Below are positions 16,180-24,020 of a stretch of DNA of 64,000 nt, in pieces. The notes under the pieces are model-generated. The model was not told the origin of the DNA. It worked only from the letters and a program-made list of their open reading frames with translations, and did not search any database. Numbering within the stretch: the stretch's first letter is position 1; each line of letters starts with the position of its first letter. The stretch is taken from assembly GCF_018228765.1 (NCBI RefSeq), contig NZ_CP073695.1:2775218-2839217 (forward strand), written 5' to 3'. A program made the translations under genes and the position numbers. This stretch comes from Halorubrum ruber. Its GTDB lineage: Archaea; Halobacteriota; Halobacteria; Halobacteriales; Haloferacaceae.

Positions 16180-17373
16180 TCACTCCTCGTCCGGCTCGGT
16201 CGGCACGCCGCCGAGGTTCCCCTCGTCGTCGAACAGCTTCGCTCGGAGGAACCGCGCGCGGTAGCGGTTCGCGCCCTCCTTCGTGTCCGCCTCGCGAATC
16301 TCGTCGGTCCGGCCGTCCGCGACCGCGTCGATGATATCCTCTACCTGCTCCTTCTCACTCGGCGTCAGCTCGAACTCGTACGTCCGGGGCTGTTCGCTCT
16401 CCAGCCGCGTCCACTTGCGCGCGGCCGACACGACCACGGAGCAGGGCTCGCGACAGGGGAAGACGCCGTCGCCGCCGTCGACGTCGAGGTCGGTCTCGTC
16501 GTCGTACTCCCACTCCCGGCGCTTGAGGCACTGGGAGTCGTCGCAGCACGCCTCCGCGACCCAGTTGACGTGCTCGTACCCCTCGCCGCGGTCCCACGTC
16601 TTCACGACGCCGTAGATGCCCGACTGGCGCTCCATCGTCTCGCGCCAGTGGGTCACGTCAAGCTCGCCCTCGCGCTCGCGGTGCCAGTTGGCGACCGTCG
16701 CGGGGTAGATCGTCTCCACCGTTTCGTAGAGGTCGCGCGGGCCGAGGTCGGGGAAGACCCAGCCGCCCGCCAGCGACGGCGCCGTCTTGAGCGGTCGGTA
16801 CCGGCCCTTCTCGTCGTACGTGACCAGCTCGCGCGCGTCGAGTGGGTCCTCGTGCGCGTCGAGCTCGTCGACCGGAACGCCGGCGTCGTCGGCGTGGCGC
16901 ACGTCGTAGCGGCGCTCGCCGCGGTCGGTGACCGTCGCCGTGATCTTCAGTTCACCCCACGCGCGCTCGATCCCCGCCGCGAGCGCGGCGTAGCGGGCCG
17001 CGACGGTCTCGCCGTCGGCGTCCTCGATCCAGCGGAGGAAGGCGCGGCGCGGACCGAACTCGCCGACAACCCGCTCGAAGGTGTACCAGTCCGTCACCGC
17101 GGGCGCGCGCTCCGCGAGCGCCTCGTGGAGCTCGCGCTCGGTCAGGGGCTTCGGGGGACTGTTCTCGACGAGGGCGTACGCCCCCTCGCCGTCGCGCGCG
17201 ACGCTGAATCCCTCGAAGCGGAGCGGGTCGCCCGGGTCGAGGTCGTCGAGCGCGTCGAGTACCGCGTCGAACGCCTCGCCCGGGAGGTCGATCTCGGGGG
17301 TCGCGGTCCCGTCGTCGCCCGCCTCGTCGCCGCCCGCCTCGCCCTCGTCGGTCGCGGAGGTGTGGTCGGCCAC
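16180..17373 (-). CDS. DR2241-like Fe-S protein paired with CbiX
   Basis: A 397-residue protein of the DR2241 family, found next to or fused with CbiX-type chelatases. An acidic N-terminal tail is followed by a mixed domain (about 30-230). The C-terminal half has four conserved cysteine positions in CCDDSQCLKRREWEYDD and FPCREPCSVVV, matching the predicted 4Fe-4S site of the family. The gene starts 2 bp after the cbiX stop, so the two are co-transcribed. The molecular role is not established; involvement in sirohydrochlorin metal insertion or redox support is inferred from context. Confidence 0.8.
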   Translation of the reverse strand: MADHTSATDEGEAGGDEAGDDGTATPEIDLPGEAFDAVLDALDDLDPGDPLRFEGFSVARDGEGAYALVENSPPKPLTERELHEALAERAPAVTDWYTFERVVGEFGPRRAFLRWIEDADGETVAARYAALAAGIERAWGELKITATVTDRGERRYDVRHADDAGVPVDELDAHEDPLDARELVTYDEKGRYRPLKTAPSLAGGWVFPDLGPRDLYETVETIYPATVANWHREREGELDVTHWRETMERQSGIYGVVKTWDRGEGYEHVNWVAEACCDDSQCLKRREWEYDDETDLDVDGGDGVFPCREPCSVVVSAARKWTRLESEQPRTYEFELTPSEKEQVEDIIDAVADGRTDEIREADTKEGANRYRARFLRAKLFDDEGNLGGVPTEPDEE

Positions 17374-17375
17374 GC

Positions 17376-18245
17376 TCAGTCCCCCGTGGCGACGCGGGTC
17401 GTCTCGCGCACGTCGTCGAGCGCGGTCCCGAGGTCGGCACCGGCGTCGGCGGCGCGCTCCAAGACCACGTCGGCCATGAGCGGCTCCGTCCCCACCGCGC
17501 CCGCGTACCAGATCCGGGTGCCGTCGACGGTCTCGGGCACGTCGTACCCCTCGGTGTGGTCCTCGCAGAGCCCCACGTCCTCCGGGATGTCCTCCTGGGT
17601 GTGGTAGCCGTCGGCGATGAAGAGGGGAACGAGGACGACGTCGTCGCTCTCGAAGTGCTCGGGGAGGTCGTCGACCTCCGGCTCCTCGTCCATGTACAGC
17701 GCCTTCACCTCGTCGAAGCGGTCGCGCTCGGCGATCCGGTCGGCGTGGTACTCGATCGCCTTCGCCGAGTTCTCGTTGCGCTCGGTGCCGTGGCCGACGA
17801 CCGCCAGCCCGAACCCGTCGCCGACATCCGGGTCATCCGTGACCGACTCCGCCCGCCTGACGATCACGTCGGTCATCGCGCGGTGGGTCCCGACCGGGCC
17901 GCAATAGTGGACCTCCCGATCGATGTCCTCGGCGATGAGGGTGGCCTGGTCGGCGGAGAGGCCGTCGGAGTCCCACTCGGAGACGTCCCAGCCGGCGAGC
18001 CGGAGCTCGCGGGGGATCACCTGCTCGGTGAAGTATCCCTCCGAGACGAACAGCGGGACGACGTATATCTCGTCGCCCTCGACGGTGCGGAGCACCTCTC
18101 GGAAGTGGGGCTCCTCCTTCCAGAACCCGGTGCGGACCTCGTCGAAGGCACCGGTGGCGCGGATCGTGTCGGCGTGGTCGTACGTCGGCGCGCTCGACTC
18201 GGGATTGAGGTGGGAGCCGTGCGCGACGATGACGAGCGACTGCAT
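17376..18245 (-). CDS. cbiX: sirohydrochlorin cobaltochelatase (tandem-domain CbiX)
   Basis: A 289-residue class II chelatase with two repeats of the CbiX fold: VIVAHGSHLN (His9) opens the first and AVVGHGTERNENS (about 149) the second. Each has a VVPLFVSEGYFT or LVPLFIADGYHT metal-site strand. It inserts cobalt (or possibly iron, for siroheme) into sirohydrochlorin. The ATG at 18245 is preferred over a GTG two codons earlier because VIVAHGS normally starts within ten residues. It leads a two-gene operon with the DR2241-like gene, away from the late cobalamin operon at 33.7 kb. Confidence 0.9.
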   Translation of the reverse strand: MQSLVIVAHGSHLNPESSAPTYDHADTIRATGAFDEVRTGFWKEEPHFREVLRTVEGDEIYVVPLFVSEGYFTEQVIPRELRLAGWDVSEWDSDGLSADQATLIAEDIDREVHYCGPVGTHRAMTDVIVRRAESVTDDPDVGDGFGLAVVGHGTERNENSAKAIEYHADRIAERDRFDEVKALYMDEEPEVDDLPEHFESDDVVLVPLFIADGYHTQEDIPEDVGLCEDHTEGYDVPETVDGTRIWYAGAVGTEPLMADVVLERAADAGADLGTALDDVRETTRVATGD

Positions 18246-18388
18246 ACCCACACTGGGGCCGCGCCGCTCTTAGGGACTTCGGAGGCTGCGGGGCGGCGGG
18301 AACTCGGTCCGTCGCCGGCGAGCGATCCGCGCGTTCCGGCGAACGCCCGACCGAAACGATCTTGCCCACCCGCCGCGCAGCCCCGCGC

Positions 18389-18940
18389 ATGTCGCTGGCA
18401 GCCGAGACGCGCGAGGCGGTCAGAGCGCACCCGTTCGTCCGCGACGCGCTCCGCGCCGGACTGGTGAACCACAGTGCCGCCGCGACCTGGCTCGCCGAGC
18501 AGGCCGACCTCGACGGCGACCCGGACGCGATCGCGGCCGCGCTCCGCCGGTTCCGGGAGGACCTGCCGGCCTACGAGACCGAGGCCCGGACCGCGAGCGT
18601 CACCATGCGGAGCGGCGTGGGCGTGGTCGACGACGCGGGAGACAGCGATTCCGCCGCGGGCGGCGGCGACTCCGGCGCGGTCGCCGCCGACCCCCTCCTC
18701 CGCGTCGGCGACGCGGCGGTCGTCGACGGCGGCGACCGCACGGCGATCCTCGCGACCGGCGACGTCGACACTGCGGTGCTGGCGGACGCACTCGGTCGGC
18801 TCGCCGCCGCGGACGTCGACGTCGCGGCCGCGGGCGTGGCGGGCGACGCGCTCGTCTGCGTCGTCCCGCGGCGCGACGGCGCGAGCGCGGTTCGGGTGGT
18901 CGAGGCGGCGCTGGAGGCGGTGCCGGTCGAGGAGAACTGA
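18389..18940 (+). CDS. conserved haloarchaeal protein, function unknown
   Basis: A 183-residue acidic protein. Residues 1-60 are helical (AVRAHPFVRDALRAGLVNHS, then ATWLAEQADLDG), like a small HTH or regulatory domain; a Ser/Gly/Asp-rich linker follows; the C-terminal part (about 105-180), with TAILATGDVDTAVLADALGR, resembles an ACT-like fold. The fold suggestion is mine from secondary-structure reading. The start at 18389 avoids a basic upstream extension. The next gene follows in the same direction. Confidence 0.7.
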   Translation: MSLAAETREAVRAHPFVRDALRAGLVNHSAAATWLAEQADLDGDPDAIAAALRRFREDLPAYETEARTASVTMRSGVGVVDDAGDSDSAAGGGDSGAVAADPLLRVGDAAVVDGGDRTAILATGDVDTAVLADALGRLAAADVDVAAAGVAGDALVCVVPRRDGASAVRVVEAALEAVPVEEN

Positions 18941-19009
18941 CCGCCCACCGCGACCGAACCGATCCTGTCCGGGACGGCCTTTTTGCCGCTCTCGGTCCCA
19001 GCCGATCGC

Positions 19010-19534
19010 GTGTTGCTCACGACCGCCTTCGTCCTCCACGTGCTCTCCGGCGCGCTGTGGACCGGCGCGACGCTGTACGTCGTCTACGCGACCCTGCCGC
19101 GGGCGACCGACGGGACGCTCGGCCGCGCCGCGTTCGTCGACGCCGCGCACCGCCTCCTCATGATCACGCGCTGGACCGGCGTGATCCTCCCGGTCACCGG
19201 TGCGTACATGGCCTGGCGGCTGTACACGCCGCTGGAGGCCCTCGTGACGACCCCGAGAGGATGGGCCGTCCTCGCGATGCTGTCGCTGTGGGGCGTCATG
19301 AACGGGCTCGTCGAGCTCGGCGTCCTCCGGATGCGCCGCGAGGTCGACCCCGACCTCGGCTGGGGGCGCTACATGGCCGAGGGATTCCCGGTCGACGCGC
19401 TCGCCGGCGTCGGGGGCGTCCCCGGGTCCGCCCGGTTGGCGTCCGTCGCCCGCCCCTATCTGCTGGCGAGCGGCGGCCTCGCCGTCCTGCTGCTCGTCGA
19501 CGCCGCGCTCCTCGCCGGCGGGGTTCCGGGGTGA
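19010..19534 (+). CDS. integral membrane protein, CopD/DUF-like
   Basis: A 174-residue protein with four hydrophobic helices: LLTTAFVLHVLSGALWTGAT, ITRWTGVILPVTGAYMAWRL, GWAVLAMLSLWGVMNGLVEL and LLASGGLAVLLLVDAALLAG. The first helix has the H-x(3)-G-x(2)-W-x-G spacing seen in CopD-like and related haem or copper membrane proteins, and a conserved Arg-Trp pair opens the second. The GTG at 19010 places the first helix directly at the N-terminus; a TTG at 18983 is a weaker alternative. Function is unknown. Confidence 0.68.
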   Translation: MLLTTAFVLHVLSGALWTGATLYVVYATLPRATDGTLGRAAFVDAAHRLLMITRWTGVILPVTGAYMAWRLYTPLEALVTTPRGWAVLAMLSLWGVMNGLVELGVLRMRREVDPDLGWGRYMAEGFPVDALAGVGGVPGSARLASVARPYLLASGGLAVLLLVDAALLAGGVPG

Positions 19535-19553
19535 CGAGCCGCCGCAGAAGAAG

Positions 19554-19632
19554 TATATAAACGAGGGCGAAACGGCGTTCTCGAACCAAAATAGATCAAT
19601 GCTAACTCCCCGCATGACTTAGGATCTATCAC
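19554..19632 (+). ncRNA. candidate small RNA with TATA box and nested hairpin
   Basis: A TATATAAA box at 19554-19561 has no downstream coding start. About 30-37 nt later a nested hairpin forms: outer arms 19591-19597 with 19623-19629 (ATAGATC/GATCTAT) and inner arms 19599-19602 with 19612-19615. The stretch is AT-richer than its surroundings. Expected transcription start is near 19584. This is a prediction only; there is no similarity to a known RNA that I can name. Confidence 0.35.
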
Positions 19633-19705
19633 CGCGGTGTCGTGCGGTTTTCTTCGAGAGACGCCGGCGAGGGCCGATCGCGTCCGGCCGCCCCTCACCG
19701 AGAGG

Positions 19706-19713
19706 TTTATATA
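19706..19713 (+). promoter_or_regulatory. strong TATA box for the thermosome gene
   Basis: TTTATATA, a near-consensus archaeal TATA box centred 28 nt before the ATG at 19738. Transcription should begin within a few bases of the start codon. This placement excludes the longer open frame starting at 19642. Confidence 0.8.
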
Positions 19714-19737
19714 GAATCACAATCAATCAAACGCTGT

Positions 19738-21396
19738 ATGAGTCAGCGAATGCAGCAGGGCCAGCCGATGATCATCATGGGCGAGGACGCCCAGCGCGTC
19801 CAGGACAAGGACGCTCAGGAGTACAACATCTCCGCGGCGCGCGGCGTCGCCGAGTCGGTCCGATCGACGCTCGGACCGAAGGGGATGGACAAGATGCTCG
19901 TCAACTCGATGGGCGACGTCACCATCACCAACGACGGCGTCACCATCCTCCAGGAGATGGACATCGACAACCCGACCGCCGAGATGGTCGTCGAGGTCGC
20001 CGAGACCCAGGAGGACGAGGCCGGCGACGGGACGACCAGCGCGGTCGCCATCGCGGGCGAGCTGCTGAAGAACGCGCAGGACCTCCTCGAACAGGACATC
20101 CACCCGACCGCGGTGATCAAAGGGTTCAACCTCGCGAGCGAGTACGCCCGCGAGCAGGTCGACGAGGTCGCGACCGCCGTCGACCCCGACGACACGGAGA
20201 CGCTGCGTAACGTCGCCGAGACGTCGATGACCGGGAAGGGCGCCGAGCTCGACAAGGAGACGCTCGCCGACCTCGTCGTCCGCGCGGTACAGGGCGTCAC
20301 CGTCGAGGCCGACGACGGCTCCCACGTGGTCGACCTCGCGAACCTCAACATCGAGACGCGCACCGGCCGCGCGGCGGGCGAGTCCCGCCTGCTCTCCGGC
20401 GCGGCGATCGACAAGGACGCGGTCCACGAGGACATGCCGACCGACTTCGAGTCGGCGAACGTCCTCCTCCTCAACGACCCGATCGAGGTCGAGGAGGCGG
20501 ACGTCGACACCTCCGTCAACGTCGACTCCCCGGACCAGCTCCAGAAGTTCCTCGACCAGGAGGAAGAGCAGCTCCGCGAGAAGGTCGATCAGATCGTCGA
20601 GAGCGGCGCCGACGTCGTCTTCTGCCAGAAGGGCATCGACGACCTCGCGCAGCATTACCTCGCGAAGGAGGGCATCCTCGCGGTCCGCCGCACGAAGAAG
20701 TCCGACCTGACGTTCCTGAAGAACGTCCTCGGCGCGCCGATCGTCACCGACCTCGACTCGCTCACCGCAGACGACCTCGCGGTCGGCTCCGTCACGCGCG
20801 ACGACGACGAGGAGCTGTTCTACGTCGAGGGCGAGGACGCCCACGGCGTCACGCTCCTCCTGTACGGCACCACCGACCACGTCGTCGACGAGCTCGAACG
20901 CGGCATTCAGGACGCGCTCGACGTGGTCTCGACGACCGTCTCCGACGGGCGAACCCTGCCCGGCGGCGGCGCGGTCGAGGTCGAGATCGCGCGTCGCCTG
21001 CGCGACTACGCCGACTCCGTCGAGGGCCGCGAGCAGCTCGCGGTCGAGGCGTTCGCCGACTCCCTCGAACTGATTCCGCGCGTGCTCGCCGAGAACGCGG
21101 GCCTCGACGCGATCGACCTGCTGGTCGATCTGCGCGCGGCCCACGAGGCGGGCGACCAGAACGCCGGGCTCGACGTGTTCGCCGGCGAGGTCGTCAACAC
21201 GGCCGACGCGGGCGTCGTCGAGACAGCCCACGCGAAGGAGCAGGCGATCTCGTCCGCGGCCGAGGCGGCGAACCTCGTGCTGAAAATCGACGACATCATC
21301 TCGGCGGGCGACCTCTCGACGTCGGGCGGCGACGACGAGGGCGGCGCCCCCGGCGGCGGCATGGGCGGTATGGGTGGCATGGGCGGCGCGATGTAA
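19738..21396 (+). CDS. thermosome subunit (group II chaperonin)
   Basis: A 552-residue group II chaperonin subunit that forms a double-ring ATP-driven protein-folding chamber. The nucleotide site shows LGPKGMDKMLV and EDEAGDGTTSAVAIAG; the apical domain is central; the C-terminal half has TLPGGGAVEVEIARRLRDYA. The C-terminus is a GGMGGM-type repeat tail that projects into the cavity. Start at 19738 (MSQRMQQGQPMIIM) is fixed by the TATA box. A hairpin directly behind the stop is a probable terminator. Haloarchaea usually carry two or three paralogues; which one this is cannot be told. Confidence 0.96.
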   Translation: MSQRMQQGQPMIIMGEDAQRVQDKDAQEYNISAARGVAESVRSTLGPKGMDKMLVNSMGDVTITNDGVTILQEMDIDNPTAEMVVEVAETQEDEAGDGTTSAVAIAGELLKNAQDLLEQDIHPTAVIKGFNLASEYAREQVDEVATAVDPDDTETLRNVAETSMTGKGAELDKETLADLVVRAVQGVTVEADDGSHVVDLANLNIETRTGRAAGESRLLSGAAIDKDAVHEDMPTDFESANVLLLNDPIEVEEADVDTSVNVDSPDQLQKFLDQEEEQLREKVDQIVESGADVVFCQKGIDDLAQHYLAKEGILAVRRTKKSDLTFLKNVLGAPIVTDLDSLTADDLAVGSVTRDDDEELFYVEGEDAHGVTLLLYGTTDHVVDELERGIQDALDVVSTTVSDGRTLPGGGAVEVEIARRLRDYADSVEGREQLAVEAFADSLELIPRVLAENAGLDAIDLLVDLRAAHEAGDQNAGLDVFAGEVVNTADAGVVETAHAKEQAISSAAEAANLVLKIDDIISAGDLSTSGGDDEGGAPGGGMGGMGGMGGAM

Positions 21397-21397
21397 G

Positions 21398-21418
21398 CGA
21401 GGTTCTTTCAGAACCTCG
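21398..21418 (+). terminator. hairpin at the thermosome 3' end
   Basis: A perfect 9-bp inverted repeat with a 3-nt loop (arms 21398-21406 and 21410-21418), starting 2 nt after the stop codon. Archaeal termination mainly uses T tracts, and only TT follows, so this may rather stabilise the mRNA end. Confidence 0.45.
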
Positions 21419-21685
21419 TTGCCGAGCGGGGAGCGTACGCGACCCGCGAGGCGTGATCTCCGCGTAGGAGAACCGCCCCACCCACGCCGACCGCGACCGC
21501 TTCGACGACTGCCCCGTTCGAACGCTCCGATTTTCCCCCGTTTTCGCGCACCGTCCGATAGCGTCCTCCAGATCCGATCCGCGACCGAGACGATACGACC
21601 GCCGACGCGCCCGCCCCGGCCGCCCGTGCGCGCCGGACGCATCCGCGGCCGCACCTCTTTACGGGTCCAAGCCGTACACAGGGTG

Positions 21686-21940
21686 ATGGCAAACCTAACC
21701 CTCTACGAACTCGAAGGCTGTCCGTACTGCGCGAAGGTCAAGACGAAGCTGGCCGACCTCGACCTGGAGTACGAGTCGGTGATGGTGCCGCGCTCGCACG
21801 GCGAGCGCACCGAGGTCGAGGAGGTCTCCGGGCAGACCGGCGTCCCCGTCCTCGTCGACGAGGACCACGGGGTCGAGGGAATGGCCGAGAGCGACGACAT
21901 CGTCGAGTACCTCGAAGAGACGTACGGCGGCGCGAGCTAA
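21686..21940 (+). CDS. glutaredoxin-like protein
   Basis: An 84-residue thioredoxin-fold protein with the redox motif CPYC (ELEGCPYCAKVKTKL), the cis-proline segment TGVPVLVDE and the C-terminal ESDDIVEYLEETYG helix of the glutaredoxin/GST-N fold. Haloarchaea use gamma-glutamylcysteine in place of glutathione, so the physiological reductant is probably different from bacterial glutaredoxin; that is an inference from known biology of the group. It is a single gene, complete in length. Confidence 0.88.
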   Translation: MANLTLYELEGCPYCAKVKTKLADLDLEYESVMVPRSHGERTEVEEVSGQTGVPVLVDEDHGVEGMAESDDIVEYLEETYGGAS

Positions 21941-22019
21941 CCCCGCCGCGCTCGACGACACGCTCAGCGGCGCCGACCGAACGAGAGGCTATTTATCCGC
22001 TCGCGGCGAGACGGCGGGC

Positions 22020-22379
22020 GTGCGACTCGTCCACAGTCCGGAGCCGGGACGCGACGGAGGCGAGACCGTCCTCGCGAGCGACGTCGATGTCGCGCGCTCG
22101 ACGCTCGAACAGGCCCGCGGGCTGATGTTCCGGCGGTCGGTGCCGGACGACTACGCGCTGGTCTTCCCGTTCGACGAGGCCGACACGCAGTGGCTCCACA
22201 TGCTGTTCGTGCCGTTCGCGATCGACGCGGCCTGGCTCGTCGACGGCGAGGTGACGGCGAAAAAGCGGCTCGCGCCGTTCGTCGGGCTGGGCCGCGGCCG
22301 CGCCGACACCGTCGTCGAGCTGCCGGCGGGCGCGGCGGAGTCGGTTGCGGTCGGCGACGAACTGCGGCTGGTGGAGTGA
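22020..22379 (+). CDS. DUF192 family protein
   Basis: A 119-residue DUF192 protein. Family features: RSTLEQARGLMFRRSVPDDYALVF at the start, the QWLHMLFVPFAIDAAWL core strand and the closing VVELPAGAAESVAVGDELRL. DUF192 proteins form a small beta-sandwich, sometimes exported; no signal peptide is seen here. Translation starts at GTG 22020, preceded by TATTTATC (21991-21998), a TATA box about 25 nt away. Function is unknown. Confidence 0.85.
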   Translation: MRLVHSPEPGRDGGETVLASDVDVARSTLEQARGLMFRRSVPDDYALVFPFDEADTQWLHMLFVPFAIDAAWLVDGEVTAKKRLAPFVGLGRGRADTVVELPAGAAESVAVGDELRLVE

Positions 22380-22400
22380 CCGGGCGCCGCGCGACCCATC

Positions 22401-23933
22401 CTACGTGCCGCCTTCGACGTCGTCAAGCGTAAACAGCTCCGCATCCTCTGGCGGGTTCCCCTCGGCGGCGCGTAGCGACAGCTCGATCCGGCTGCCGCCG
22501 GCCTTGCTCTCGGCGATGTCGAGGCTCCCGCCGCCCGCGGTGACGATCCAGTTCACGTACCAGAGGCCGAGTCCGCTCGCGTGTTCGAGCGGTGTCTCCT
22601 CGCCGGTGAGGACGGCCCGCTCGGCGGGCGGGATCCCCGGCCCGTTGTCGGCGACGACGAGCGAGGTCCACGACTCGCTGGGCAGCTCCGCGGCCGAGAT
22701 ACGGACCCGCGGCTCGTCCGCGTCGTTGTGGCGGACCGCGTTGTCGACGAGCTCGGTGATCGCCTCGGGGAGGAACGCGACCGCGGAGACCGCGAGGTCC
22801 TCGGGGACGTCGACCTCGACGGTGGCCCGAGCCCGGACCGCCGGGTCGAGCGATTCGAGGGCCGCGTCGACCGCGGGCGCGAGCGCGACCGGCCGCGGCG
22901 AGGGGCGCTGTGAGAGCAGCCGCTCCACCTTCCGCGAGGTCTCGCCGAGGCGCAGCAGCCGCTCGGCGGTGTCGACGACCCGTTCGAGTTCAGCGACGAG
23001 GTCGGGGTCGTCGACCGCCTCGATCGCCCGCCCGGTGAACCCCGTGACCACGTTGAGGTCGTTCCGGAAGTTGTGGCGCAACACGCGGGTCAACACCGCG
23101 AGCCGCTCCTCCCGGAGCGACGCCTCCGTCAGGTCCTCGCCGACGCCGACCGCGCCCACGACCCTGTCGCCGTCGGTGACGGGCCCGAGCGAGAGCCGGT
23201 ACGGGACGCGCTCGCCGGAGCGGGTGAGCAGCTGCGCCTCGCAGGAGGCGGGTTCCCCCTCGCGGTACACCCTGGAGAGGGAGTCGCTCACGAGGCCGCT
23301 CGTCTCCTCGTCGAACAGCGAGGTGAGCGCTCGCCCCGAGAGCGATTCCGGCTCGTACCCGGTGTCCGACGACAGGCGACCGTTCCACCGGGAGAGCGTC
23401 CCCTCCTCGGTACAGCGGAACAGTGCGAGCGGGACGGTCTCGGCGAGCGCGTCGACGAGTCGGCGCTCGGCGTCGCGGTCGGTCTCGGCCGCGACGCGGC
23501 CCGTGACGTCCGAGAGCCCGACGACGAGCCACTCTTCGCCAGCGATCGTCGCCGCGCGGAGCGCCGCGTCGACCCGGAGACCGGGATCCCCCAGCCGGAT
23601 GTCCCACTCGAAGCGCTCGATCGGGCCGTCGGACCCGTCGGAAGCCGGAGGCGCCGCGGCCGACGCCGCGACGTCGGCGATCGACTCTCCGGAAACGGTG
23701 ACGTCGTTCTCACCGAGGTCCGGGAGGCCCATCAGCGTCAGCGTGCCGCGGTCGTGGCCGAGGAGGTCGGCCGCGGGCGCGTTCGCGGCGCGGATCGTCA
23801 GCGTCTCCGGATCGCAGACGAGCGTCGGGGTCGGGACCGCCTCGACGAACGCTCGGAGGATCCCGGTCGGGGCGGCGTCGCCGCTCGACGACTGTGGGTC
23901 GTCGGTCGACGATTCCCCTTTCCGGTCCCCCAT
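22401..23933 (-). CDS. PAS-domain histidine kinase
   Basis: A 510-residue soluble sensor kinase typical of Halobacteria. Two PAS domains lie at about 25-145 and 165-285 (the second with GTLSRWNGRLSSDTGY and VGAVGVGEDLTE). The phosphoacceptor helix is VLRHNFRNDLNVVTGF with His near 303. The ATPase domain has NAVRHND (N box), VADNGPGIPP (G1) and GLGLWYVNWIV (G2). There is no membrane segment and no adjacent response regulator, so the signal and partner are unknown. Confidence 0.9.
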   Translation of the reverse strand: MGDRKGESSTDDPQSSSGDAAPTGILRAFVEAVPTPTLVCDPETLTIRAANAPAADLLGHDRGTLTLMGLPDLGENDVTVSGESIADVAASAAAPPASDGSDGPIERFEWDIRLGDPGLRVDAALRAATIAGEEWLVVGLSDVTGRVAAETDRDAERRLVDALAETVPLALFRCTEEGTLSRWNGRLSSDTGYEPESLSGRALTSLFDEETSGLVSDSLSRVYREGEPASCEAQLLTRSGERVPYRLSLGPVTDGDRVVGAVGVGEDLTEASLREERLAVLTRVLRHNFRNDLNVVTGFTGRAIEAVDDPDLVAELERVVDTAERLLRLGETSRKVERLLSQRPSPRPVALAPAVDAALESLDPAVRARATVEVDVPEDLAVSAVAFLPEAITELVDNAVRHNDADEPRVRISAAELPSESWTSLVVADNGPGIPPAERAVLTGEETPLEHASGLGLWYVNWIVTAGGGSLDIAESKAGGSRIELSLRAAEGNPPEDAELFTLDDVEGGT

Positions 23934-24020
23934 CTGTCGATGATCGAGACACTCCGTGCATATGTGTTTATGGTTTTATGAGTCCTGTCGGTCCGGGAAC
24001 AGCTGTCGGGCCGAAACCGG

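Noticed and set aside
19723-21654. Long reverse-strand frame opposite the thermosome gene
   Set aside because: It is a mirror frame produced by biased third positions of high-GC codons; the forward frame has full chaperonin motifs.
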